A stretch of 64,000 bases of DNA from JANELJ01 sp024511395 (GTDB lineage: Bacteria; Pseudomonadota; Gammaproteobacteria; GRL18), in the NCBI GenBank assembly GCA_963681975.1, contig OY820613.1:1550001-1614000 (forward strand), written 5' to 3'. The notes under the pieces were generated by a model. It searched no databases. It had not been told where the DNA came from and saw only the letters and a program-made list of their open reading frames with translations. Positions 15,199-24,691 of this stretch are shown here, in pieces; the stretch's first letter is position 1; the number at the start of each line of letters is the position of its first letter. Position numbers and translations under genes: made by a program.

Positions 15199-17232
15199 TT
15201 AGAATTTTAATGCCGCATTAATATAATAATAACGACCTGGCTCATTAAGCAGCATAACGTCACCACCACCTGAAGTCAGAAGATTTAAATCCTTATAGGT
15301 ATTGTTAATGGCATAGGTCTTATCAAAGACATTATCAATACCGCCGGTGACTTCAAAATTACGGGTCAGGTTATGGGTAACTTTCATATTCATCACACCC
15401 CATCCGGATAATTTCTGTTCACCATTATCAGCATCATAATTGTCCCAGATATCGGTACCAATAAACTCAACCCGTGCAGTACCGCTCATATCAGTAGTGT
15501 AATAGTCATAGTTCAGACCAAGGTTTAATTTAGCGGGCGTAATATTGGCCAGATCATCATTCTGGTTTGCACCGGATAAAGAATCATCTTTTTTACCACG
15601 CTGATAAGCCAGACCAAAATCCATATAGATGTTATCGGTAAAAGAATAGACACCGGTAATATCAAAACCATAAATATGAGCATCAATATTTTCAAAATTA
15701 TTGGTGGTTTTACTGGCATTATAATATATGTAATCCTTTAACTTACTATAGAAGGCTTTAGTTTTTATAGTCAGATTCTGAAAATTATTTTCCATACCCA
15801 GATCGATTTCATAATTAGTGGTTTCATCAAGATCGGGAGTACCGCCCTGTGCACCGCCTGGGCCAACCCAGTACAGTTCCCGGGCATCCGGCACACGTGA
15901 AGATTTACCAATGCCTCCAAAAAAGGTTGTTACATTACTGTATTGCCAGGTTACATTAGCAAAACCACTAAATGAGTCATAGTCATTATCCCGGTCATTA
16001 CCATCGGGCTCTATACTGGTATCATCATAACGGGCACCAAAATTCAGGGTAAAATCGCTATAACGCTTTTCCAGCTCTGCAAATATCGCTTTGTTTTTAG
16101 TATCTACATCGTCAATACTAATAAGCCCCGTGATATCCTTCATTCCCATATAATAACCTGTATATTTTCCATCCCAGTTTCTTAAACTGGTATCCAGACC
16201 AATAGTCATCTCCATAGTTGGATCAAGATCAAAGGTGTTTTTTACTTTAAAATCCTGCATACGGGTTTCCAGTTTACTGATCAATTGTTTTGCTGAACCC
16301 GCTTTGGAAGAATTTCTGTAATAGGTTGACATAGGATGTTCTACATCTGAATCATAGTACTGGAAATATAGCTTCTTTGAATATTTACCCAGATTAGTAA
16401 TGGTATAATCCATATTCAATATATTGGAGTCATCATACATCGCATCCATTTTTCCCGACGGGTATAAAATATCATCGCTACGGTTTGCTGTATAACTAAT
16501 CCCCATTTCATGGTTTTCAATGAGATTGAAATAAAACTTACTCATAAAGGTCTTCTTTTCATAGGCATCCATATTACGATATTCATCTTTATATTTTGTC
16601 CCTGCGGATACCCCCTGCTTATCCATCTGCTCCGCAAAATCATCACCATTACCATCACGATACTGACCACTGGATTCATTGGATAAAGTGACCAGACCAC
16701 GAACCTGATCATTACCATCGGTAAAGGTCATGGCCTGACGCTCATAATTCCAGCGGCCGAAGTTTACACTGACTTCACCATGCAGATCTTTTTCCGGTTT
16801 TTTACTGGTGACTTTTACGGCACCGCTTAAGGTCCCGAAGTTTTCCACATCATAAGGCCCTTCAATAATTTCAATGCTGTCAATATTATTGGTCAGGATA
16901 TGAGAAATCGGGGTATCCATACGATTAGGACAGGCGCCGTAAATCTTGGCATCATCGTATAAGACATTAATATTATCCTTGTTCTGCCCTCTTAGAATAA
17001 TATCATTGGCTATCCCGCTGCGGCGGATAATAGATATATTGGGCGTTCGTCTGCTCAGGGCTTCCGCCAGATCAGCTGATTTAACTTCATCCCCACTGAC
17101 ATCCGCAATTTTAGTGGCTTCAATGGTAATAGCCGGAATATCTTCCGCTTTGGCCTGCATAGCAGCCAGAGCTGACATAACTGAAAGTGTTATCAGTGGA
17201 ATAGTATTTTTAGCACATAGATTAGGTTTCAT
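15199..17232 (-). CDS. TonB-dependent outer-membrane receptor with OprC/NosA-type plug motif
   Basis: About 677 aa from ATG 17232; a GTG four codons upstream is an alternative start. A signal peptide (ending MQAKA) is followed by a plug domain: SRRTPNISIIRRSGIANDIILRG, then a YGACPNRMDTP motif and IEIIEGPYDVENFGTLSGAVKV. The barrel ends with YYYINAALKF. The CPNRMD element is typical of the OprC/NosA copper-receptor group and relatives. The substrate could be copper or an iron complex. Convergence with the Fur-box ftr operon suggests metal uptake; no clear Fur box is visible upstream of this gene. Confidence 0.85.
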   Translation of the reverse strand: MKPNLCAKNTIPLITLSVMSALAAMQAKAEDIPAITIEATKIADVSGDEVKSADLAEALSRRTPNISIIRRSGIANDIILRGQNKDNINVLYDDAKIYGACPNRMDTPISHILTNNIDSIEIIEGPYDVENFGTLSGAVKVTSKKPEKDLHGEVSVNFGRWNYERQAMTFTDGNDQVRGLVTLSNESSGQYRDGNGDDFAEQMDKQGVSAGTKYKDEYRNMDAYEKKTFMSKFYFNLIENHEMGISYTANRSDDILYPSGKMDAMYDDSNILNMDYTITNLGKYSKKLYFQYYDSDVEHPMSTYYRNSSKAGSAKQLISKLETRMQDFKVKNTFDLDPTMEMTIGLDTSLRNWDGKYTGYYMGMKDITGLISIDDVDTKNKAIFAELEKRYSDFTLNFGARYDDTSIEPDGNDRDNDYDSFSGFANVTWQYSNVTTFFGGIGKSSRVPDARELYWVGPGGAQGGTPDLDETTNYEIDLGMENNFQNLTIKTKAFYSKLKDYIYYNASKTTNNFENIDAHIYGFDITGVYSFTDNIYMDFGLAYQRGKKDDSLSGANQNDDLANITPAKLNLGLNYDYYTTDMSGTARVEFIGTDIWDNYDADNGEQKLSGWGVMNMKVTHNLTRNFEVTGGIDNVFDKTYAINNTYKDLNLLTSGGGDVMLLNEPGRYYYINAALKF

Positions 17233-17384
17233 TACATTTACCACGATTAAGGTTATTGGTTATTATTCATAATTAAAAAACTTACATCCTTATATTTATA
17301 GCAATTAACAGACCATATTTAATGATTTATGGTTTATCAATTACTTAGATTTTAATCAGATAAAAATATTTATTTCAGCCCATA

Positions 17385-17431
17385 AAAAGTGTGTGAGATA
17401 ACACAATAATTGTGTTATCTCACACACTTTT
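17385..17431. repeat. Perfect 47-bp palindrome (23-bp arms)
   Basis: The left arm 17385-17407 (AAAAGTGTGTGAGATAACAC then AAT) is exactly mirrored by 17409-17431, with one base between. It lies about 150 bp upstream of the receptor gene. The arms end in T-runs in both directions, so it could be a bidirectional terminator; a site-specific recombination or protein-binding site is also possible. Confidence 0.85.
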
Positions 17432-18101
17432 GTAAATTTTTTATGCGCTGTGTGTAAGTTGCTTTAATAAAGCAGTGCTTTGCTGAAGCAATTGGGGCTC
17501 CACTTTAAGTTGTACTGATTTAATTTGTACTATAATAAAAGCTTACACTCGTTCCGGTACGAATTTACCGGGCCTTTAGCTGTCCAGGTGACTTCGACAC
17601 TCGCTCAGGATAATTGGCCGGATTGATTTATTTTCCACACTTTCTGTGAATAACTTCTGTATAACTCATTATTTTTTATTCAAAAATAATGTTTCATCAA
17701 TCATTTATGACAAATTGGTTACAATTTATCCAAAAAACCGAATAAATTATAGGCTGGATACTTGAGTTGATTTTTAGGTTTTGCTACATTATTATGAAAT
17801 TTAATTTTATGTAACAACTGCTTGTGAGCCTTTCGATTAAAGTAGTGACCTGTTCAGGTAGTGGCTTGTTTTCTATCCATTGTTATTCTGTGGCTGTAAT
17901 TCAATCTCTCGTCTTATTTTTCCTGCATTTTAATGTATTATTCCGTGTTTTCTGCGGCATTTAAAAAGTGCCAGTAAACAGCGAACAATATTTTACTGTG
18001 GCAACTTCAGTGTAGTTGCAAATGTATCTTGTGGGTCAATTATCAGACACCGGGCATTAGTCCGTTTGATCCGTTTTGTCATTTTATGGGGAGGTAAGGC
18101 A
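17432..18101. other. Intergenic region, no gene seen
   Basis: About 670 AT-rich bases without a credible coding frame. At 17634-17657 there is a TTTTCCACA...TGTGAATAA pair resembling two inverted, imperfect DnaA boxes. Nothing else could be assigned. Confidence 0.5.
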
Positions 18102-18256
18102 TGTACTGGTCAAGTCCAACCGGACATTTTTTTTAGAGAATTTTCATAGTTAATTGGTGACTGCTCACCATTTGCTGAATGCAGTCTTTCCAGGTTGTAA
18201 TACCTCATGTAAACTGCAACATCTTTCTTCATATGCTCACGAGTTGGCTGAGCAAT
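18102..18256 (-). mobile_element. IS3 remnant (3' end of orfB)
   Basis: Starting with TGTACTGGTCAAGTCCAACC, these bases match the end of the IS3 copy at 44805 and encode the last 46 residues of its transposase (TREHMKKDVAVYMRYYNLER, then the PINYENSLKKMSGWT end). The match stops near 18256, just before the DUF6932 gene. Confidence 0.85.
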
Positions 18257-18293
18257 ATTGACAAACTTGGAACACAACATTATTGTTGTGTAC

Positions 18294-18773
18294 ATGATAC
18301 CGGAATTAATCAATATTGATGATGCTCCTTGGGGTGTTCTACCCCAAGGAGTCCATGTGGCAACTTTGAGTGAAGTAGAACAGAAATTTGCAGGCAATCA
18401 CCATCGAAGAAAATTATTCATGGGCCTTGTTGAAGCAGCTAATTCGTTAAAACAGGCTGGATGTAAACGTATTTATTTAGATGGAAGTTTTATTACAGGG
18501 AAACCCAAGCCTGAAGACTACGATGGGTGCTGGGATCCTGATTGCGTCAACTCTAAACAGTTGGATCCTGTTTTTCTTGACTTTTCAAATGGTCGAAGGA
18601 ATCAAAAACAAAAATACCTTGGAGAAATGTTTCCCTCTGGGATCGAGTGTGGTTCAGGTAAACATTTTGTTGATTTTTTTCAAGTGGAAAAATTTACAGG
18701 AAAGTCAAAAGGCATAGTAGAGATAGATTTAACTACAGAATCCTTTAACAAAGTTGAAGGAGTATCATCATGA
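18294..18773 (+). CDS. DUF6932-like protein with nucleotidyltransferase-type motif
   Basis: A 159-aa protein from ATG 18294 (MIPELINIDDAPWG), chosen because the longer frame starts inside the IS3 scar. A LDGSFITGKPKPEDYDGCWD segment (about 64-83) has the G-S-x(n)-D-x-D look of minimal nucleotidyltransferases, and the C-terminus has FQVEKFTGKSKGIVEIDL. It resembles the DUF6932 family. The stop overlaps the next ATG by 4 nt, so it heads a three-gene operon. Such MNT-like proteins often act as antitoxins or modifiers in toxin-antitoxin or defence modules. Function not proven. Confidence 0.6.
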   Translation: MIPELINIDDAPWGVLPQGVHVATLSEVEQKFAGNHHRRKLFMGLVEAANSLKQAGCKRIYLDGSFITGKPKPEDYDGCWDPDCVNSKQLDPVFLDFSNGRRNQKQKYLGEMFPSGIECGSGKHFVDFFQVEKFTGKSKGIVEIDLTTESFNKVEGVSS

Positions 18774-20035
18774 TTTATAACGAAAGACAATTCAAGATAA
18801 CATCTAAGCAAATAGAAGTATTAAAAAATAATCTTGGTAAGATACCTGAAGAATCTATTTCAGATTGGCTAAAAGAAGCGCAAGCATCTGCTTTAAAAAG
18901 TCAGATATCAGATCTTAAGGCTCAGGTTACAGAGTATGAATTACTTAAAGAAGGCAAAGTAAAATACACAGAGTGTTCTGATCTGAGTGTGTTACCTAAG
19001 ACGTTAATACAGGCACGTATTTCAAAAGGTCTTTCGCAGAAAGAACTTGCAGATATGCTTGGCATGCCAGAACAACTAGTGCAAAGGTATGAGGCATCAA
19101 ACTATATGGGAGCTAGTCTTGCAAAATTAATTGATTTTGCAAGTGCACTAGAAGTTAAATTTACTGAGTCCTGGAGTGGTGCTAACTATGTAGGCGGTGA
19201 CTCATTGTTTGTATGGGATGATGAAAGCTCAGTCGACTGGAATAAATTTCCTATTAAGGAGATGCTAAAAAAAGGCTGGGTTGATATCAAAAACAAAATA
19301 TCACCAGATAATTTTATTAAAGAGTATTTTTCTACTGTAGCAGGACCACAGTTTGCTACTGCATTACATAGGAAGAAATTTCATGGGAAAAATACTCCAA
19401 ATGAGTATTCCTTACTCGCATGGCAGGCTCGAATTATACAAAAGGCCAGAGAGGCATATCAGAAACACACTATTAGTGAATTTACATTAAATGACCAATG
19501 GGTTAAAGATTTAGTAAAGCTATCTAGAGATGATAGTGCTCCGTTATTAGTTAAAGAATTTCTTGCTGATAAGGGGATCATTCTTGTAGTAGAAGAACAT
19601 TTGTCAGGCACATATCTAGATGGGGCTGCAATGCTACTGGAAACTGGCAATCCAATTATTGCTTTAACATTAAGATTTGATCGGTTGGATAACTTTTGGT
19701 TTGTCCTTATGCATGAATTAGGTCATGTAATGTTGCATTTATTTGATTCGTTAAACATGGATTTCTTTGATGAAGAAGGCAATTCTGATAGTGATGAAAT
19801 AGAAAAAGAAGCAGATAGATTTGCGCTAAACTCGTTAATTTCAGAAGAATCTTGGGATATGTGTTTGTCACGTTTTTCTATGACAGAAGAATCAATTCGA
19901 TTAGATGCTGAGAATATCGGTGTACATCCGAGCATTATTGCAGGAAGGATAAGAAAAGAGAGAAATAATTATACGATACTTGGGGACTTGATTGGCCAAG
20001 GTCAAGTGAGAAGATTTATTGGAGAGCAAGGATGA
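18770..20035 (+). CDS. HTH and ImmA/IrrE metallopeptidase fusion
   Basis: A 421-aa protein. The N-terminal helical region includes a coiled coil (about 35-65), then an XRE HTH (about 80-130, ARISKGLSQKELADMLGMPEQLVQRYE in pieces). The C-terminal metallopeptidase carries HELGH in FVLMHELGHVMLH (about 305-317) with EKEADRFALNSLI supplying the third ligand. This HigA/ImmA-type architecture is found in regulators that sense stress and release repression by proteolysis. It overlaps both neighbours by 4 nt, so it probably controls or activates the DUF6932-beta module. Confidence 0.8.
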   Translation: MIYNERQFKITSKQIEVLKNNLGKIPEESISDWLKEAQASALKSQISDLKAQVTEYELLKEGKVKYTECSDLSVLPKTLIQARISKGLSQKELADMLGMPEQLVQRYEASNYMGASLAKLIDFASALEVKFTESWSGANYVGGDSLFVWDDESSVDWNKFPIKEMLKKGWVDIKNKISPDNFIKEYFSTVAGPQFATALHRKKFHGKNTPNEYSLLAWQARIIQKAREAYQKHTISEFTLNDQWVKDLVKLSRDDSAPLLVKEFLADKGIILVVEEHLSGTYLDGAAMLLETGNPIIALTLRFDRLDNFWFVLMHELGHVMLHLFDSLNMDFFDEEGNSDSDEIEKEADRFALNSLISEESWDMCLSRFSMTEESIRLDAENIGVHPSIIAGRIRKERNNYTILGDLIGQGQVRRFIGEQG

Positions 20036-21105
20036 ATATAGCACATGATAAATATGTTCCAATACTAAAGTGGAGGCAGGGAGAATACCAAGCACTTACA
20101 AGATTGGATAACAAAACCAAAGAATATATCAATCCACTGATTGTTGTGCCTCCTGTAGAGTTCGATTTTGAAGAATGGAGAGAAAAGAAAACTGTCCAAG
20201 AACATATTGAACCGTTTGCTAAGAGATTTTGTGAAAAATGGGGCCGTAATGCGCTAATAGATATTCACCAAAGCCTTGAGACTGAAACCATGAATAATGG
20301 TTTATCTGTTATTTCTCATATTTTTAAGGAATTAAGAAAAAAGGATTGTTATGGAATTCCGGTATGTAGTTTAAAAAGTAGCAACTCACTACTGAAAGAT
20401 ATAAAGACAATAATCAAAAATGATAAATATGGTGTGTGTGTTCGAGTTAGATTAGAAGAGTTAATAAATCCTTCATTTAATTCATTCATTACCGATTTGA
20501 TGAAAGCTATTTCAGTTAAGTATCAGGAGGTTGATTTAGTAATAGATTTAGGTGAGCCAAAATCATTTACACCCTATGATATTTTCTCGAAGGCCTTGGT
20601 GGCAGGAATTAAAAGGATTAATAATCTGAATGATTACCGATCATTTGTAATTTCGGCTACATCTCTTAGAGTATCAGATGTTAAAAAGCCAGGCGGCGAA
20701 GTAGAACGTCACGAATGGCTTTTGTACAAACAATTAATTGGTGATCTTTGCGGAATAAGAGCACCGTCCTTTGGTGATTACACAATAGAAACCCCTGATT
20801 TTATAAACCAAGACATGAGAATGATTAAACCAGCAGGTAAAATAGTTTATACAAGTGATGATGTTTGGTTTATTTCTAAAGGAACTGCATATCGTGATAA
20901 TCCCGCTCAAATGACAGCACATTGCCATACTATTGTGCATTCAGGGCATTATTGCGGAGACAGCTACTCCTATGGGGATAAAAGAATTAGTGATACCATG
21001 AAAGGCATTGCCAATACAGGAAACTTATCTACTTGGAAACAGGTGGGTGTTAATCATCATCTTACAAAGGTTGCGTATCAACTCTCCAGTTTTCACGGTT
21101 CATAA
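20032..21105 (+). CDS. Beta-family protein (T4 beta-like, pfam14350)
   Basis: A 357-aa protein. The N-terminus (YVPILKWRQGEYQALTRLDNK, then INPLIVVPPVEFD) and an internal VDLVIDLGEP segment are typical of the beta-protein family first named from phage T4. Members resemble a TIM-barrel-like enzyme and occur in phage and defence islands with unknown activity. The gene overlaps the ImmA gene by 4 nt and its 3' end overlaps the convergent sce7726-family gene by 44 nt. Beta/sce7725-type and sce7726 genes recur as neighbours in other genomes, which supports a joint function. Confidence 0.75.
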   Translation: MNIAHDKYVPILKWRQGEYQALTRLDNKTKEYINPLIVVPPVEFDFEEWREKKTVQEHIEPFAKRFCEKWGRNALIDIHQSLETETMNNGLSVISHIFKELRKKDCYGIPVCSLKSSNSLLKDIKTIIKNDKYGVCVRVRLEELINPSFNSFITDLMKAISVKYQEVDLVIDLGEPKSFTPYDIFSKALVAGIKRINNLNDYRSFVISATSLRVSDVKKPGGEVERHEWLLYKQLIGDLCGIRAPSFGDYTIETPDFINQDMRMIKPAGKIVYTSDDVWFISKGTAYRDNPAQMTAHCHTIVHSGHYCGDSYSYGDKRISDTMKGIANTGNLSTWKQVGVNHHLTKVAYQLSSFHGS

Positions 21106-21652
21106 ACTGAATTTTAATCCATGAAATTAGATTGTTGATATCAGAATGCTTCGAAATATATTCGTATAGTATTTTTCTTGGTTTATTAGTTAGATTTTCT
21201 GTTATTCCCAAATGTTGTAAGTAGCTAATGGCTTCATCTTTCCATAACAAATGAGCTAAAGAAGTTGTACACACATCTGGATTTTTTTTAGGTGCACGCA
21301 TTTTAGTAAAATATATACCACCCCTTGGCCCTTTCTCTACAAGGATAATTCCACTCCATTGGGGAGCAATTGATAACATATTTTCAATATGATTCGGTGC
21401 AGTGACTATTGTCAATTTTTGCAGGGATTTTGAATAGATATCTAGTTGGGATGGTAGGCGATTTAAATTATCTCTTGAGCTTTTTATCTCATAACCATGA
21501 AGGCAGCCATTCAATACAGCAACATCTATTCTAGTTTTTCCATGAGATAGACCTAACTCATCTATCACAAAAGTCTTTGGGTTATTATGGTGCGCTAACA
21601 AAATGCGTTTATGTAACGCATGCCTGATATCACTATCTGAAGTTTGATGCAT
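21062..21652 (-). CDS. sce7726-family protein
   Basis: A 196-aa protein. DIRHALHKRIL opens it, followed by FVIDELGLSHGKTRIDVAVLNG and YEIKSSRDNLNRLPSQ. The order D...E-I-K resembles a PD-(D/E)XK nuclease core (Asp in RIDVAV, Glu-x-Lys in YEIKS), which fits the sce7726 family. It faces the beta-family gene and overlaps its end by 44 nt. A nuclease role in the DUF6932/ImmA/beta/sce7726 module is inference. Confidence 0.75.
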   Translation of the reverse strand: MHQTSDSDIRHALHKRILLAHHNNPKTFVIDELGLSHGKTRIDVAVLNGCLHGYEIKSSRDNLNRLPSQLDIYSKSLQKLTIVTAPNHIENMLSIAPQWSGIILVEKGPRGGIYFTKMRAPKKNPDVCTTSLAHLLWKDEAISYLQHLGITENLTNKPRKILYEYISKHSDINNLISWIKIQFMNRENWRVDTQPL

Positions 21653-21702
21653 ATCAATTCTACCAATTTATATCATATGTGAAATTATATATTAATAACA
21701 GG

Positions 21703-22623
21703 TTATTTTTGTATCTGTTTCCGGCTTGCAGCCCGAAATTGCTCAGGTTCATCAGGTACTAGTCTGACTTCATAGCGACGCCGGTCTAATACCTCTAATA
21801 GCCCCATTTCATGCCCCTCAGACACAATGATCTGACCATTCTCTTCTAATACTTCTACAGATGTCGATCGACAGGCAACTAAAAGATGCTGCATATCCAC
21901 GCGAGCAATTTCTTGTTGTGATTTAATTGACGCAATATATCTGGCTGCCCTTGGTCGCTTGCTAGCATAAGCAAGAATTCGATCAAAGTTTACTATTGGC
22001 AAGTCTTGTTGTAGAGCTTGGACATTACCTTCAACAGCTTCAAGAATTGCTCCTTGTAATTTTCCAGCAAATTCGAATCCGCTTGGATGAAGGATATGCA
22101 CAGTTTGTGAGTCAATGAGTAGATCAAAATCCTTATCAAGTTTAAAAATATTATCATCTATTAGCCGCATTGAATCATTTACCCACTGAATCAGCCTGCT
22201 TTGTAGAATTCCCTTAAAATGTGAGGCTCGACGTAAAGCAGTTAAACGCCTACCATTCTGGTCAGTAAATCGAGCAAAATAACAAAATACATCATCCATA
22301 TGATCTAAGGCTTTTTGGTCTACATCTAAATTCTCAGCTTTATGTAAGTTACGGAGGCGTATAGCCAAATCGTCATCGAGGGGAATATGGATACGCTCAC
22401 TGCTCGCATATTTCTCTGAAGCAGTATATAGTGTTGATTCATCACTTTCTTGTAACATTAGGTCATGAGTAAAAGTAGCCATCTCTCCCAATGCAGTTTG
22501 AACATTTGGGTCTACCATTACACAATGAAATGCATGCTCATCACCATCATCTCGACCAACACCAAATTCTACCGTTTGAATCTCGTTTAGATTGAAATCC
22601 ATCTCATTGTTCTCCTGATTCAA
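21703..22623 (-). CDS. kwaB: KwaB of the Kiwa defence system (DUF4868)
   Basis: A 306-aa soluble protein with DUF4868-type features: an acidic N-terminus, FTDQNGRRLTALRRASHFKG near the middle and FDLLIDSQTVHILHPSGFEF before the C-terminal half. KwaB is the DNA-binding, DUF4868 partner in the two-gene Kiwa anti-phage system. The gene overlaps the end of kwaA by 20 nt, the order and coupling expected for Kiwa. Both frames are complete, so the system may be functional. Confidence 0.8.
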   Translation of the reverse strand: MNQENNEMDFNLNEIQTVEFGVGRDDGDEHAFHCVMVDPNVQTALGEMATFTHDLMLQESDESTLYTASEKYASSERIHIPLDDDLAIRLRNLHKAENLDVDQKALDHMDDVFCYFARFTDQNGRRLTALRRASHFKGILQSRLIQWVNDSMRLIDDNIFKLDKDFDLLIDSQTVHILHPSGFEFAGKLQGAILEAVEGNVQALQQDLPIVNFDRILAYASKRPRAARYIASIKSQQEIARVDMQHLLVACRSTSVEVLEENGQIIVSEGHEMGLLEVLDRRRYEVRLVPDEPEQFRAASRKQIQK

Positions 22624-23173
22624 AATAGACAGTGTTACTTAATCGGAAGGCTGTTAATTTTTCACCCTCATATAAACCAACACGTTTAGTAATTAATACA
22701 TAACTATGACGGCCACTTATTGGATTGAAATCATCCTGTGGGTAAATTGTAAAAACTCGAAATCCATAAAAAGAAAATATGATATTCATATAATGAAGAT
22801 TAAGATGCCAGAAAAGAAAAATGATAAAACCAAGTGCAACAAGAGCAGCACTCATATCTCTCCATGTACCTATGTCTGTTGTATAAAATGGCAATAACAT
22901 GGCAAATAGATAAACTAATAAGTGATTTCGGTGGTCTTCCCATTTACCTATGCAAAGGTTTTTAGTTAACTTATTTTTTTTTGCAGATGAAATTCTTAGC
23001 ATCAAAAATAGACCAGGGACAACCGCCATAAATACGCAGATGGAAATGAACCATGTATCTTGAATTAATTTATTTCCTTTGATAGCCCATAGAATAAATA
23101 AAGGAGATATACTGCTCAGTACCATTAGTAACCTGGCAATAGCTAATCCTTCATTGGGTTGTCGTTGATTCAT
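22604..23173 (-). CDS. kwaA: KwaA of the Kiwa defence system (membrane protein)
   Basis: A 189-aa protein from ATG 23173, which has AAGGA 8 nt upstream; a GTG at 23191 is a weaker alternative. Four hydrophobic segments are visible (about 11-32, 40-60, 85-103, 109-130), followed by a cytosolic tail (FTIYPQDDFNPISGRHSYVL). KwaA is the membrane sensor of Kiwa and works with KwaB. The gene begins 10 nt after the end of a truncated hsdS and may share its old transcript. Confidence 0.75.
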   Translation of the reverse strand: MNQRQPNEGLAIARLLMVLSSISPLFILWAIKGNKLIQDTWFISICVFMAVVPGLFLMLRISSAKKNKLTKNLCIGKWEDHRNHLLVYLFAMLLPFYTTDIGTWRDMSAALVALGFIIFLFWHLNLHYMNIIFSFYGFRVFTIYPQDDFNPISGRHSYVLITKRVGLYEGEKLTAFRLSNTVYFESGEQ

Positions 23174-23183
23174 ATAGATATCC

Positions 23184-23898
23184 TTATTCACTTCCCACTG
23201 TAACTTTCCCAGTCAAAAGGTCTTGCATAAGCCCACTTTTTTTTATCTTTATTTTATTTAGACTAACAATATTTATATTTATTATCCTATCTATAGATTT
23301 TAGACGTTTCGTAATTTTTAATTGTTCTGACAGTCTTGGGAAAGCCAAGTTTTCTTGATATATTGTTTCTCGATTTAGACTTGGGACTCCTGTTGACTCA
23401 TTAAGTCTTTCAAAATCAAATTGAGAAAGCATATATGAAAGAAAATGAATATCACCATCTACAAAGTTACTTACATAATAAGCTGTGTCAACAACCCAAA
23501 ATGGTGCTTTTACAAAAAAAGGGTTATTCAGTGTACCTTTGCGCCCAATTAAAATTGAATCTTTATCAAAGCGATAGGTGTTAGCATATTCTATAAGGCC
23601 ACCAGTTCCATACACAGGAATATCGCCATCAATATCTCTGATTTCAATCTGAGATTTACCATAAGATATTTCAATTCTATTTCGAATTGGTTCGCAATTC
23701 CACTCTTTAGGGATTAAACTTAATTCACTTTCTTTATACAAGTTAGGCGCTTGTTCGACGGGTGAGCGGAGTTGGCCGGTGGTGAGGTCGATGCCTCGGG
23801 TGAAGAGATCGGCCATCATGCCTTGTTTGATGGCGGTGTATTTGTCGATAAGCGCCTGTGTCTTTTCGATGAGTTGATCGATGATGGTAACTAATGGC
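23184..23898 (-). pseudogene. hsdS: hsdS fragment (second target-recognition half)
   Basis: The frame carries the central conserved helix of a type I specificity subunit (DQLIEKTQALIDKYTAIKQG, then MMADLFTRGID), the second recognition domain and the final LMQDLLTGKVTV helix. The first recognition domain is missing; at about 23898 the frame is joined to an hsdM fragment. It is the left half of a collapsed hsdM-hsdS locus and cannot work alone. Confidence 0.8.
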
Positions 23899-24123
23899 TT
23901 TCTGGATTTTACCTTCCAGACCGTGTACGGCCAGGTTCATCTTGGCGAGGCGAATGGTGGTCGGGTTTTTCTCCGCGCCGTAGAAGGTCGCCACGTCCTG
24001 CGGGTTCTTGTGCATCTTTTCGATAAAGTGGGCGCTTTGCACGAACATACCGCCGGAGCCACAAGCCGGATCAATCACCGAGCCATGGTCAGGATCGATA
24101 AAGTTTACGATCATCTGCACCAG
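23899..24123 (-). pseudogene. hsdM: hsdM internal fragment
   Basis: About 70 codons of a type I methyltransferase: GSVIDPACGSGGMFVQSAHF (SAM motif I), FYGAEKNPTTIRLAKMNLAV and HGLEGKIQKA. It starts at an IS3 terminus (24124) and is fused out of frame to the hsdS fragment. The DPACGSGGMF form differs from that expected of the other hsdM at 48-50 kb, so this is a different RM system. Confidence 0.8.
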
Positions 24124-24691
24124 TGTTCTGGTCTAATGGAACCGGACACTTTAATAAGAGATAATGCACAATTATTGAGGTGTCAGAATGGGACAGAAAA
24201 GAACATACAAACAATATTCTAAAGAATATAAAGAAGAAGCGGTAGCACTGGTTCTCGAACAAGGTTATTCAGTGCCCATAAGAGATGAATCGTCACACTA
24301 CCCGGTGACTGTTTTATGCCGGGAAATGCGGGTCAGTACATCAGCTTACTATGCCTGGAAGAAACGACCAGGTCAGTTGATTACAGCAGAAACACTGCAC
24401 CTGCATCGTCGTATGAAAGCGCTCTTTAAGCAAAGCCGTAATAGCTTAGGCAGCCGTGAAATGATGAAGAAATTACGTTAAGAAGGCATTGAAACTGGTC
24501 GTTATAAAGTACGTAAGTTAATGAAAATATTGAAATTAAAAGTTACTCAACGCATTGCATACAAAGTAACCACTAAAAGAAACCATAATGATAATGTAAC
24601 AGAGAATTTACTCAATCAGAATTTTAATCCTGTTGCTCCTAATCAGGTTTGGGCCGGAGACATTACGTATTTAAAAACCGGTGAAGGTTGG
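24124..24691 (+). mobile_element. Degenerate IS3 copy
   Basis: The terminal TGTTCTGGTCTAATGGAACC starts at 24124, against hsdM. A frame at 24188 encodes the first 29 residues of OrfA (to EQGYSVP), then jumps directly into OrfB (IRDESSHYPVTVLCREMRVS) through an internal deletion. A TAA at 24479-24481 and loss of similarity after about 24691 complete the decay. Compare the full copy at 44805-46039. Confidence 0.88.

Noticed and set aside
17555..17600. tRNA-like GGTACGAATTTACC segment
   Set aside because: No cloverleaf can be formed around it; no tRNA or rRNA gene was found anywhere in the window.
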